Positions 36,801 through 46,932 of a stretch of 64,000 nt of DNA are shown here, piece after piece. The notes beneath the pieces are model-generated. The model was not told the DNA's origin. It did not search any database and saw only the letters and a program-made list of their open reading frames with translations. The stretch covers positions 259,019,332 through 259,083,331 of the forward strand of contig NC_066580.1 of NCBI RefSeq assembly GCF_024323335.1. Direction: 5' to 3'. Position numbers and translations under genes: made by a program. The DNA is from Lathyrus oleraceus. Lineage: Eukaryota; Streptophyta; Magnoliopsida; Fabales; Fabaceae. Every line of letters begins with the position of its first letter. Positions within the stretch are counted from its first letter, which is position 1.

Positions 36801-38660
36801 CTTCGATTTGACCTCAAAGTAACTCAATCTTGTTGCCTACATTGGTAGGTCTTTAGACAACCAATAAACAAAGAGAATGGTGGAGAATTGAGAGAGAATT
36901 GAAGGCTTGAAGTTTCTGAAAATTCACCTTTGGGTAGCAGTGATTTGGCTTGATCTCAATATGAATCCACTTGGTTCTTCCTCCTCTTGCTTGCAGTGAT
37001 CAATTGAGATGAAAATGGCAATGAATCCTTGGAGTTTGAATTCCAAAACAGAAGGAGAAATTCAAACTCGATTTCAAAGAAATCTTCAAGGAATTCTATG
37101 GAGTAGGTTCTGAGTTTGCTTAGCAAGGCTTGGACAATATGTGTCTCATTCCTGAAGCAATGCATTTGTATTTATAGGCAAGGGAAATGCTTTCTACACC
37201 ATTTGAACTTTGAGCCAAAAATAGAAATCCGAGTGCGTAGGTGCATGGCATGTTCTAGGCCCAAAATGATCATTGCAAATCACTCTAATTCGTGCAAAAA
37301 TATTACTGATGTCACCACATGGAGCCATGCAACCCTAAATGAAAATTGCATTCAAATGTTGCCAAAACAAACCATGAGAAGAACCCTTGCACAAGTCCCT
37401 TAATTCTTGTGCAAATGGAGTGATCTTGGATGATTTGAAAAGGTGACATCAAGGGGAACAACTTTGATGTTGAACACTTTTCCATTTGGAACTTGGATCA
37501 TGATGAATTTTGAGGTTCAAGTTGGAGAAATCAAACATGGTTGAAATTTTCTATGTACAAAGTCAAATGACCAGTTCTTCCACCTTGAATAACTTTTTCT
37601 ATGAGCTCCAAATGAAAATGGTTTCTTCACCAAAGTTGTATATATTTCATTCCTCTTAAATTTTTTCACAAATTTGACATCATTGGAATTTGGTATGACG
37701 GAGTTATGGATTTTAGAAGTTAAGGAAAATTGCTTGTTCAATGGTAATGGCCCAAAATGACCTATAATATTTCCTCTTGGAACATGCCCTTACAAGTTGA
37801 ATTTGAAATTTATCAAAGAATAAAAGTTGGAGTAGACATCTTTAATATTATCATGAAACTTGGATGGCCTTCATATCATAAATATTGATAAAGTTATGGT
37901 CCTTGGAAGTTGACCTCCTAACTAGGGCACAAACAAAATGACCTATAATCTTTCACCATAAAAAATGACTTTCCAAGAAAAAAAAGCTCTTGATATCAAC
38001 ATGAAAGTTGTTTTTAATGTCATAAAGAGTAACTTTGATATTGTAATCATTTACATATGACAAAAATTGTAGGAGATAAGGTCTAGGAAACCCCAGTTTT
38101 GACTAGTTGACTTTCTCTAGTCAACCTCCTTGAACCAACTTGCAAACTTGAGGTTAATTTAATATTTGGGACTCATGGAGGATCATATATGATTTATACT
38201 ATGTATAATGAAGTATCCTTTGATATATTTGCCCAATTGTTAAATAAACTTGTTGAGGAAGTCATACAAAATACCCAAATGAATTAGGGCTTCCAAGGCA
38301 AATAAGCTTCAAACTCTTGATGCATTCTTGAATAAAATGACAAATGATGAACATGGGGATCCATATATGATGTTTAGAACCAATGTGAACCTTTCCTTGA
38401 CTGATCTCTTTGCATTGAGAGGCACAGATGGACACACACACTACCTACAAAAGAAACAACACTACACATAGGCATGTTTTTAGTGTTTTAGTTAGTAAAC
38501 AAAAGAAAATAAAGTATGATACAATCTAAAGTGCTTGGTGATCTCTCCCAATGCAAATCCAATGAATGAGGGGTAAGGAGGATGCCAAGGTGTGATCCCA
38601 AAGCTAATACAAATGATGAGATAGCATGAGGGATCTTAGGTAAAAAATTGGGGTCTTACA
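33895..38660 (-). repeat. Solo Ogre LTR, 4,766 bp, inside element C
   Basis: A complete reverse-oriented LTR from TGTAAGACCCCAATTTTTTA (38660) to TTTACCACTACA (33895). It is flanked on both sides by GTAGG and has no internal region. Removing it rejoins the pre-RT linker of C to the sequence seen uninterrupted in B at 6,120-6,170. It contains a TATA box (37169-37177), the LTR hairpin (36437-36482, one mismatch), and TGGCGACTCTG at 33950-33960. Recombination between the two LTRs of an inserted element explains it. Confidence 0.95.
37169..37177 (-). promoter_or_regulatory. TATA box, solo LTR
   Basis: CTATAAATA on the minus strand, at the position conserved among the Ogre LTRs here. Confidence 0.6.
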
Positions 38661-38665
38661 GTAGG
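38661..38665. other. Target-site duplication GTAGG, right copy
   Basis: GTAGG directly follows the solo LTR and continues into the pre-RT linker of element C. Confidence 0.9.
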
Positions 38666-38696
38666 ATCATTACATTCAATGGGTTTGAGAACCAAC

Positions 38697-38954
38697 CTGC
38701 ATAATGATTTGAGATTTTGATTTTGGAGAAGTGGAGTGAAAATGAATATTATGCAGATAGAAAGATTATTATTTATTTATGTTTTTTTGTGATTACCATT
38801 TTCAGAAAAAACATAAAATTAAAAATTAACATCATAGATGTGGATGAATAAAATTGTATTTTATTGATGATAATATTGAAAATTCCCAACAATGTTTCAC
38901 TTATCCCTTAGGCATAGGAGAAGTATTTTTCTTAAAATAATAAAAACAAATTAC
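38697..38954 (-). other. Intron between protease and RT (element C)
   Basis: On the minus strand donor GTAATTTG starts at 38954 and acceptor ATTATGCAG ends at 38697. Splicing is phase 2 and joins protease C-terminus and RT linker in frame. Same site and form as in B and D. Confidence 0.7.
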
Positions 38955-39707
38955 TTTGAATGGTGCATAACAACAGGAACATAAACAGCAACCCAATTGT
39001 TGCAAGTTTGGTCGTGTGTCACAAAATTGGAACAAGCATCGTCTTCATCAATGTCTTCAATAATGGCAACTCAGTGTTGATCATCCTTGTGAATGAACCC
39101 TCCACTGCGGAAAACTTCTTGCATATCCTTAACATTTCTGTTGAATGACCCTTGTTGAAATCCCAGCCCAATTCTATTCTTGTTTTCAATGACTTCCACA
39201 ACACGACCCCATGTGTCGGTGCTACCAGCCTGAACAACCTTTTTGGCATCCTTCAGAGAAGACATGGTTTCCCCAGTCTTGTTCAATTCAACAACAATAG
39301 ACAAAGCTTGAACGGTGTTCCAACTTCTTCTTCAGCTTCTACATAGGTAAAGGATGACAAATGGCTTACTAACAGCGCTTTCTCCCCACCAACAATGGCA
39401 AGCTTGTCGTTCTTCACAAATTTCAACTTTTGGTGCAAAGTAGACGTCACAGCGCCAGCTTCATGAATCCTCGGCCTTCCCAACAAAAAAATGTAGGCCG
39501 GGTGAATATCCATTACTTGAAAATTAATTTGGAAATCACTCGGACCTATCTTAACCGGAACGTCCACTTCTCCGATGACAGTTTTTTGAGAACCGTCAAA
39601 CGCTTTAACCACTACGCCAATGTACCACATCGGGGCGCCTTGATAAGAAAGTCTTGATAGAGTTGACTTCAGCAACATATTCAATGATGATCCAGTATCA
39701 ACCAACA
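38955..39707 (-). pseudogene. Protease (element C)
   Basis: Aspartic protease with LVDTGSSLNMLLKSTLSRLSY, then VKAFDGSQKTVIGEVDVPVK, FQVMDIHPAYIFLLGRPRIH and KLKFVKNDKLAIVGGEKALL. This gives more of the domain than B keeps. The C-terminal part (FRSGGFIHKDD) follows in another frame, so a frameshift lies near 39,290. At about 39,708 the protease is fused directly to a gag motif (VTRSG) that lies some 500 bp further upstream in B, so a deletion removed the linker. Confidence 0.85.
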
Positions 39708-41320
39708 CATGACCACTACGGGTCACCTTCACTACATCCGCAATACTCACCACTGAATCTGCAACTGGAAGAGGGACCTCTTGACCATTCTAAATCATGG
39801 TGGTATCATACTTATAAGGCACAACTTTATCGGATGAGTAGGGGACGGGGCTCGCTAACCGTATAACCAACGATGATACCATTCTATTTTCTTTCTTGCT
39901 GCTGCTACCAAATTGAATAATTACCCGCTAAGGGGTTTTGAACACAGGTACGATGATGTTTACATCATTTCCCATATACTTTAACTGTTGAACCTGAATA
40001 ACATTCGCATCCATCAACTTTTGAATATCCTTCTTAACAATTACACACCCTCAAGGGTTAACGCTAAAAATAAGACAACCATCATGGTCATGTTCACAAT
40101 GGCTTACCAAGCATAAGTCTCTGTGAATCTCCACCAAGGACCTACGGATACGACAAACATCAAAGACCTTGAAATTTTGAGGACATCCATCTACCATATT
40201 CACAGAAGCGTTTCCATGAGTAGGCAACAGGTTGGCTTTAACATTTGGCGCTTTATCCTTAAAGGACACCATACCACTCTTGACTAGGTTTTGAACCTCG
40301 TACTTCAAGGGATCATAGTTTTCAATATTATGACCAGGAGCTCTCTGGTGAAAAGCATAATACAAGTCAGGTTTGAACCACCATGGTAATAATTCAGGAT
40401 TTTGTGGAGGATTCCTTGGTTGGATAAGATTTTTGCATATGTCATAGGAATAGGGTCAAAAGAGATCTTCTTCCTTTCAAAGTTATGATGATGATTGTTT
40501 TTGTTGTAGTTGATACGTTGTTGTGGTTGTTGTTGATGTTTTAGCTGAATAGGAACTGATTGATTTGTTGAATTGTTCGTGAACACTGGAATTACTAATG
40601 ATACTTGATGATGATGTTGATGGGACTCATGATTCTTATTCAGAAGAGGCCTCATCTGCCTCCCTGTGACACTACATTAGTTTATCCTTCCTTCTTTTTG
40701 GAGAAGCTACCATGGTACTTCTTGCTCGCCGATGCTTCATCTTTGGATAATCGTCCCTCTCAGACTCCTTCTTCCAATCTCACCCCCATATACACCATCT
40801 CGGTGAAATCATTAGGAGCGCTTGTGATCATACGTTCATAATAAAATGAACTCAGCGTCTTCAAGAATATCTTAGTCATTTCTTTTTCCTCTAGAGGTGG
40901 ACTAATCTGAGTAGCCAACTCCCTCCATCTTTGAGCATATTCTTTGAATATCTCTTTGTCCTTCTGAGATATTGATCTCAATTTATCCCGATCCGGAGCC
41001 ATATCAACATTGTACTTGTATTGTTTGACAAATGCCTCCCCTAAGTCATTAAAAGTACGGACACTAGCACTGTCCAAGCCCATGTACCATCTCAGTGCAA
41101 CACTTGTGACACTATCTTGGAAGTAGTGAATAAGCAGCTGATCGTTGTCGGTCTGAGTAGACATCTTTCTAGCATACATGACAAGATGACTCAGAGGACA
41201 AGTATTCCCTTTATATTTTTCAAAGTCTGGGACCTTGAACTTCACCGAAATCTTGACATTGGGAACTAAACACAGCTCAGTAGCACTCTTGCCAAATAAA
41301 TCCTTTCCTCTAAGGGTCTT
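39708..41320 (-). pseudogene. gag, C-terminal two thirds (element C)
   Basis: Minus strand, beginning next to element D: FKVPDFEKYKGNTCPLSHLV, IHYFQDSVTSVALRWYMGLD, EAFVKQYKYNVDMAPDRDKL and a Q/H-rich stretch near 40,500. The zinc knuckle is degenerate (YYAFHQRAPGHNIENYD): both terminal cysteines are tyrosine. Frame breaks lie near 40,660-40,760 and stops near 40,050 and 39,790. The N-terminal part is across element D at 54908-55338. Confidence 0.85.
41316..41320. other. Target-site duplication GTCTT, left copy
   Basis: GTCTT precedes the 5' LTR of D; the matching copy is at 54908-54912. In element B the same gag position reads AAAGTCTTCAGTTCC, so this is the original target. Confidence 0.95.
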
Positions 41321-41578
41321 TGTAATACCTCAAAATTTGCCCCCCTCATTCATGCATTCATTTTTAGGTCATTTAACATTTCATATTGCATTTCATCATG
41401 TCAATCGGAATTAGATCCAAGAAGCTAGAATATCATCCAAGACACTTTGTGGATCCTACCTGGGTGATCAATCAACACAAGGGAATGGCTTGAGATGCTT
41501 CCAACATGTTCAAATGGGGTTTATTCATCAGTCAAAACGTTAATCTTGAAGGAGCAAAAGTTTGTTCATGAGTTGTCA

Positions 41579-41613
41579 TGCTCGCTAGGCGAGCAGAATG
41601 GATCGCCTAGCGA
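41579..41613 (+). other. CTCGCTAGGCGA hairpin in LTR of D
   Basis: Perfect 12-bp inverted arms around a 10-base loop; GCTCGCTAGGCGAGC is itself palindromic. A third partial copy lies at about 41,670. The 3' LTR copy (from about 53,028) has one mismatch in the second arm. Confidence 0.75.
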
Positions 41614-41697
41614 GTCCCAAGAAAAGCCACCAGAATCACCTACGCTCAGAGGAATTTCTTGAACTGTCATGCTCGCTAGGCGAAGCCCAAGCGTTTT

Positions 41698-41810
41698 GAA
41701 AATAAAAAATAAAATAAATAAAAACAAAAAAACAAAAAAACAAAAAAAACAAAAAAACAAAAAAAAACAAAAAACGAAAAATAAATAAATAAATAAAATA
41801 TAACAGAAAA
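41698..41810 (+). repeat. A-rich simple repeat
   Basis: Runs of AAAACAAAAAAAC and AAATAAATAAAT. The matching tract in the 3' LTR (about 53,144-53,200) is shorter, as expected for a slippage-prone repeat. Confidence 0.8.
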
Positions 41811-41863
41811 ATCTTGGACTTGGACCTCTCTCATTTTGAGCCCACAAAGTCACAAAAATCAGG

Positions 41864-41872
41864 TTATAAATT
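41864..41872 (+). promoter_or_regulatory. TATA-like box, 5' LTR of element D
   Basis: TTATAAATT in AGGTTATAAATTCTAG, conserved in the 3' LTR at 53261-53269. It is the only TATA-like site I see in this part of the LTR. Confidence 0.45.
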
Positions 41873-43024
41873 CTAGACTTCCATCTCCCAAAAAACCCTG
41901 GGAAAAAGATAGTGAGAGAAGAGCTAACAGAGTTCAGAGCAACCTCCAGAGACTGAAGGGAAGTCATCTGCAAAGAGCCAATCCCATCTCATATAAACCC
42001 TCAGATTGCTTTGCAAACTCAACCGGGCAATTCAATTTCATTCGATCTCTCCAATCAGGGCTCAGATGACTCCTGAAAGGATAGCTTGCTTGGCATTCCA
42101 TTTTATTTGTGGGATACCATTTGGAGATTTATTCTGATTACCTATATTGACTTGCTTTCTTTAATGGTGCCAGCTCGAGAGATCTCTGGGTTTCTTATTT
42201 CTTTAGCTGTTATTACTTCGGACCTTTATCCGTGTGGTAGACCTCTTGATCCCTTTATCTTTCCCGCATTTTATCGTTTTCTTAGCTGGAAGACCTCGAT
42301 AGGAGGCAATGTTTTTTTTTGTTTGTTTACTTTTGTGCCCAAAGACCTCCAAAAGGAGGCACCAGTGCTAAAGACCTCCACGAAGAGGCAATTGACGGAT
42401 AAAAGGGATTAGTAATCAATCCCCCGTTATTCAGTGTGTCGTTCTTTATGCTCGCACTACGTGCTGATGCTTCAGAACAAAAGCCCAAGATCTTTTGTCC
42501 GGTCAGTCAGTGGAGAGGGTTCCACCTTTCTGAATCCCCACTTTTTGTCATGAGCTCACCCTGTCCAGGGTTAAGAGCTATGAGGTCTTATCCTCATTAC
42601 CCTTTTGATCTGCTCACCCTGACGTTCAATGTCAGTGGTTAAGAGCCCATTTGATTACCTATTCCATGGCTTGTTTGTCGAGGTTGATATGACCCCTCTT
42701 GACTAAAGCCCTACCCATGTAGGTTCGAGCCTCCTTTGTGGCATTTTACTTTATGCATGTTTGTTTTGTATGGTGTGATCGTCTCCCCATAGGATTGCTA
42801 GGCTTCGTATAGTCTCTCGTTTTCATGTCAATTAAGGTAGCACTGTTCCTTCGTCTAGGACTTCTTTTTTGCATGAGCATTCCTAAAACACAAACAAACT
42901 CATTGATTTTTCTTCTCCTAGGAACACGTTAACTCCTTCTACTACAGGCGAGTAAGTCTCCAAAGGTCGAGCATCCGGTAGATTGCGTAGTAACGTCGTT
43001 CATCTAAAAAACACAACCCTTAAC

Positions 43025-43195
43025 CCGTAGTTAGCCGAACTACGGTTTGCTCTGATTCTCATTCCAGATGAGATACGTAGGAATAAGACGCGATGTCTTA
43101 GCGAGCACACTCCTCTCTAACCCATAGGTAGCCGAGCTACGAAGACTCTGATTCTCATATTCAGATGAGATACGTATGCAGTGGATGCGACATCC
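43025..43195 (+). other. Duplicated three-hairpin block in LTR of D
   Basis: Unit 1: CCGTAG/CTACGG (43025-43045), TCTCAT/ATGAGA (43057-43073), TAAGAC/GTCTTA (43084-43100). Unit 2: GTAGC/GCTAC (43128-43140), TCTCAT/ATGAGA (43153-43170), GGATG/CATCC (43183-43195). The units are related about 100 bp apart, yet the third stem differs in sequence and keeps pairing. Confidence 0.7.
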
Positions 43196-43512
43196 GTGCG
43201 AGTCATTTTCTTTTGACCCCTCTTTTAGTAAATAGTACATTAGATAAACCCACACCTTTTAGACAAGAACAACAAGAGTGGATCCCGTAGAGTACTATGG
43301 ATGCGTAGGGGTGCTAATACCTTCCCTTCGCATAATCGACTCCCGAACCCAAGATTTGGTTGCGAGACCTTGTCTTTTCCTTTCCCTTTTCCAGGTTTAC
43401 TTCGAGCGTTTCCTTTCCCTTCTTTGGGATAAATAACGCACGGTGGCAACTCTTCTGTCTTTTCTTTCTCGCCGGTTGTTTTTCCGCATCTCCTTTTTCA
43501 GGTTGCAACAGC

Positions 43513-43530
43513 TGGCGACTCTGCTGAGGA
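43513..43530 (+). promoter_or_regulatory. Primer-binding site (element D)
   Basis: TGGCGACTCTGCTGAGGA, 2 bp after the LTR end. One base differs from the PBS of element E. Confidence 0.85.
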
Positions 43531-44626
43531 CCCTGGTTTCCCTGAGCGAGTCCTCCTAGCTTTTGTAGGTTGTTTGTTTATTGGGTGTTTATTCTTTTGT
43601 ACAGTTATTTATTTTTTAGCATTGACCTGCTTTATTGCATTGTGTACATATCATTGTTGTATTTGTTGGCTCTGCTGTTGGTTTGTTTGTTTGTTGGGAT
43701 GGGGTGTTCTATGAGAGATAAGCCCATTACCCAGGCTTGAGTGTACACACAAGTTTTAGAGTGGATAGTCATGAGGCTTGCGTGGCGTGTTGCTACGTTA
43801 AGTCGTTCATGAAGACCCACACCCAGACGAGGTTTCTTTTGGATATATTCTATCCTACGGGTGTTCCGTAACGGCATGATGTTCCTCTAGAAATCGTCGA
43901 CTTTGGTGACCATTTCCCGAGAACTCACTCGAGGCCTCTCCTCCGAGACGTGATTATGTTAGCTCTGGTGGGCGCATTCTCGCTACTCAACCGAAGGACC
44001 CCAATACTAGGAACTTCCTATTAGGATGTCATGTTGAGGGGAGTCAGTGGAGGTCTTTTATCCCGTAATAATGCCAAACCTTCAGTGGTAAACGTATTAT
44101 TCGCGACTGAAGGGCTGAAGTTGACGAACTTCTGTTCTTAGAACCTACCAGTGAGGGGCGGGCTAAATTCAGGAAACCTTAACCTCCAACCAACCCGGTT
44201 TTCTGGAGCAGAGCTTTGATCTTGTATTATATTCTTCAATGGGTTTCTCTTCAGACAGTGCGACCCAACAGATATTCAAGCAGATACAGCAACCTTGTTT
44301 TGCATTCACATCATTGCATCACATCATTTTGCATTCATATCATTTAACACATGTTTATCTATTCCCAGGGGTTTATATCTTCTTCTTGATTCTAGTCGGG
44401 GTTTTCTGGTACTTTTAAAAGGGATATTTTATCAAATGTGAGACTGGAATCAAGGGGGTAGGATGCCCTTTGGAATTGATAAACAAGTCATTGCATTTGC
44501 ATATCCATCAGCATGTCTTGCATAACAGGTACTGCCGCAGTGTTCTCAGTTGTTTGGTGTTCCACTAGCAGGATAGCTAACTCAGGCATTCACCGGTACA
44601 GTACCCGCAGAAACCACCAGAGAGTA
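43531..44626 (+). other. 5' leader of element D
   Basis: About 1.1 kb between PBS and gag. It has no ORF1, unlike B and C. An open frame from 44513 runs into gag, with HRYSTRRN just before the ATG at 44627 matching the pre-gag sequence of B and C. Confidence 0.6.
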
Positions 44627-46520
44627 ATGGAAAGCCTACAAGCAGAGCTCGCCGAGATGAAGATTCGCATGAATCAGTTCATGGATGTGGTTCAAGGGGT
44701 AGCTCAGGGACAACAAGAGCTCAGGCAGATGATGCAGAGGAATCCCGCCACTACTCAACCAGAGACGTTGACTGATCCTCCAACTGGAGAGGTTAACGGA
44801 CCCCGTGGACCGGGGCCTACCCAGATCCTACATGTTAACTCCGGTCAGCAACCCGTCCATGATGATCAAGAGGATCAGTTCCCCTTGCTTCAGGAGGACT
44901 TTGGTATGAGTCATGGTATATACCCTATGTTTCGAAGACTGGAAGAGAGGTTGAAGGCAGTGGAAGGACAGAGTCCTCTGGGAGTAGACGTTGCTGACTT
45001 GGGATTGGTCCTAGGTGTGAGGGTGCCACCGAAATTCAAGGTCCCGATATTCGACAAATACAGTGGCAATTCTTGCCCGAAGACCCATGTGCAAGCCTAT
45101 TTCCGTAAAATGGTTGCATACTCTGACGATGAAAAGTTGCTTATGTACTTTTTCCAGGATAGCCTAGCTGGGGCATCCCTCGAATGGTATATGAGGCTGG
45201 ACAGAGCCCACATCCGTTGCTGGAGGGATTTGGTTGAGGCTTTCGTGAAGCAGTATCAGTATAATGCAGACATGGCTCCGGACAGAACTCAACTTCAGAG
45301 TCTGTCTCTTAAAGGAAATGAGTGCTTCAGGGAATACGCTCAACGCTGGAGGGAGACAACTTCCTGTGTTCAACCTCCTATGTTGGAGAAGGAAATGGCT
45401 AACATGTTCATGAACACTCTGCCCGGACCTTATTTGGAGCGCCTGGTGGGTTGCAATGCCTCCAACTTTGCTGATGTAGTCTCTACCGGAGAGAGGGTGG
45501 AGAATTACCTGAAGACATACAAGACCCAGAGTGGAGGGGGATCTTCATCAGGGGTGAAGAAGCCGTTCATTCAGGGACAGAAGAGGAGAGAAGGGGATGC
45601 AAGTGCCATATCTTCTTATCAGAACAGGGATAATCGGAGGAATAACTTTCAGAACTATCATCAGTGACCGTATGTTGCGGCTGTGACCATTCCGGCTGTA
45701 GCACCGCTACAACAACAACAACCACAACGTCAGCAAACTCAGTACCAACCACAACAACCGGGTAACAGACCCGCTTATCAACAGAGGCAAAGGATGATGG
45801 ACCGGTGTTTCGACACTCTTCCAATAGCGTACGCTCAGCTACTTTCTAGTCTTCAACAACTACAACTTGTGCAGTTACGCACTCTGGCTCCTCCCGTTGG
45901 TAGACTTCCGATGGGTTACGACGCCAACGCTAGGTGTAGCTTCCACTCTGGGGCACCTGGCCACAATATTGAGAACTGCAAAGCTTTTAAGCACGTAGTT
46001 CAGGACCTCATAGATTCAAAGGCCATCGACCTTGCACCGGCTCTGAATTTTGTCAACAATCCCATGCCCCAGCATGGTGGTGCAAAGGTTAATATGATGG
46101 AAGGGGAAGCCAGATCCGTCAAAGATGTGTTGAAGCTGAAGACTCCGTTGTCGGATATCAAGGGATACTTGTTGAAGGCCGATGTTTTCCCCGGTTGTGG
46201 GAAGGGTTGTTTGGATTGTGCTACTCAGAGTGGAGGTTGTTTGAAGCTACAGCAGGATATCCAGGTCTTGCTCGACAAAGGTATCCTCCAGGTTGAAGAT
46301 TTGTCTATCCAAGAGTTTGCGGAAGGGGTTGAGGAAGAAGTGTTTGAAGATGCCACTGATGAATTCGCAGATGTTGTTCCTACTGATTCTGTGATCCATG
46401 ATGATGTTGTCGCTGATATTCCAAACATGGCGTTTGATTCTGATGTACTTGCTGAACTTGATTCCGATGTTTCGGATGTGTGTACTTCAACGCCTCAGAC
46501 TCGTCAAGGGTCGATTACTT
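44627..46520 (+). pseudogene. gag (element D), one stop and truncated end
   Basis: The start at 44627 (MESLQAELAEMKIRMNQF) matches the coiled-coil start of the Ogre gag in B. Capsid motifs are FKVPIFDKYSGNSCPKTHV, MYFFQDSLAGASLEWYM and EAFVKQYQYNADMAPDRTQL. A TGA at 45665-45667 (CGA to TGA by the pattern) interrupts the frame before a Q-rich stretch. The knuckle is CSFHSGAPGHNIENC (C-X2-H-X5-H-X4-C), followed by a cysteine cluster (GCGKGCLDCATQSGGC) and an acidic tail. Between about 46,490 and 46,560 the frame switches to protease C-terminal sequence. Confidence 0.9.
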
Positions 46521-46682
46521 TCTCCAGTGCGGGCGTCATCCAATATGGCAGGTCTCTGCGGTCAACGATGAAGATGGGGATAGTGATTGCGACATTGATA
46601 ACTGGGTGCGTCCGAGGATCCCAGGTGAAGTCAGCAACAATTGGTCTTCTGAGGAGATTATCCAAGTCACTTTTCCGGAGGA
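46521..46682 (+). pseudogene. Protease remnant: only the C-terminal linker (element D)
   Basis: The frame reads QVSAVNDEDGDSDCD, then IDNWVRPRIPGEV and SNNWSSEEIIQVTFPEE, ending exactly at the intron donor. This corresponds to the acidic linker after protease in B and C. No DTG active-site motif exists anywhere in element D, so the catalytic domain was deleted. The element could move only with protease supplied from elsewhere. Confidence 0.75.
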
Positions 46683-46932
46683 GTAATTTTTCTTGTTTAT
46701 TCATGCATATCCAAGTCTTACGTTCCGCCCAGGGCGTAATGACTCATTGTAGGGCTCATATATGTGGATACTTGCATTTTTTATCATAAATAAAAGACGT
46801 CTTTTTGCATTCAAATATTTTGTTCACTGTTTTTCCATTTTTGCAGTTTTCAAAAATCAAAAAAATATTTGGCAATGTTTTGTTTAGTTTTCATTTTTTC
46901 ACGCTCATAAGCATATACCATCACTCATGCAG
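46683..46932 (+). other. Intron between protease linker and RT (element D)
   Basis: Donor GTAATTTTTC at 46683, acceptor CTCATGCAG ending at 46932, 250 bp, T-rich near the 3' end. Phase-2 splicing joins FPEE to CTSPDPIDND in frame, whereas reading through meets a stop at once. Confidence 0.75.

Larger units (their letters stand above)
41321..43510 (+). repeat. 5' LTR of element D, 2,190 bp
   Basis: It runs from TGTAATACCTCAAAATTTGC to TTTTTCAGGTTGCAACA. It contains a long hairpin with arms CTCGCTAGGCGA and TCGCCTAGCGAG (41579-41613), an A-rich tract (41698-41810), a TATA-like TTATAAATT (41864-41872), three CCTC/GAGG hairpins near 42,290-42,395, two copies of a three-hairpin block (43025-43195), and the PBS-like TGGCAACTCT at 43444-43453, 57 bp from the end. 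Confidence 0.95.

Noticed and set aside
41566..41973. Phe-rich minus-strand frame in the LTR of D
   Set aside because: Translation of the A-rich tract; it changes length and frame between the two LTRs.
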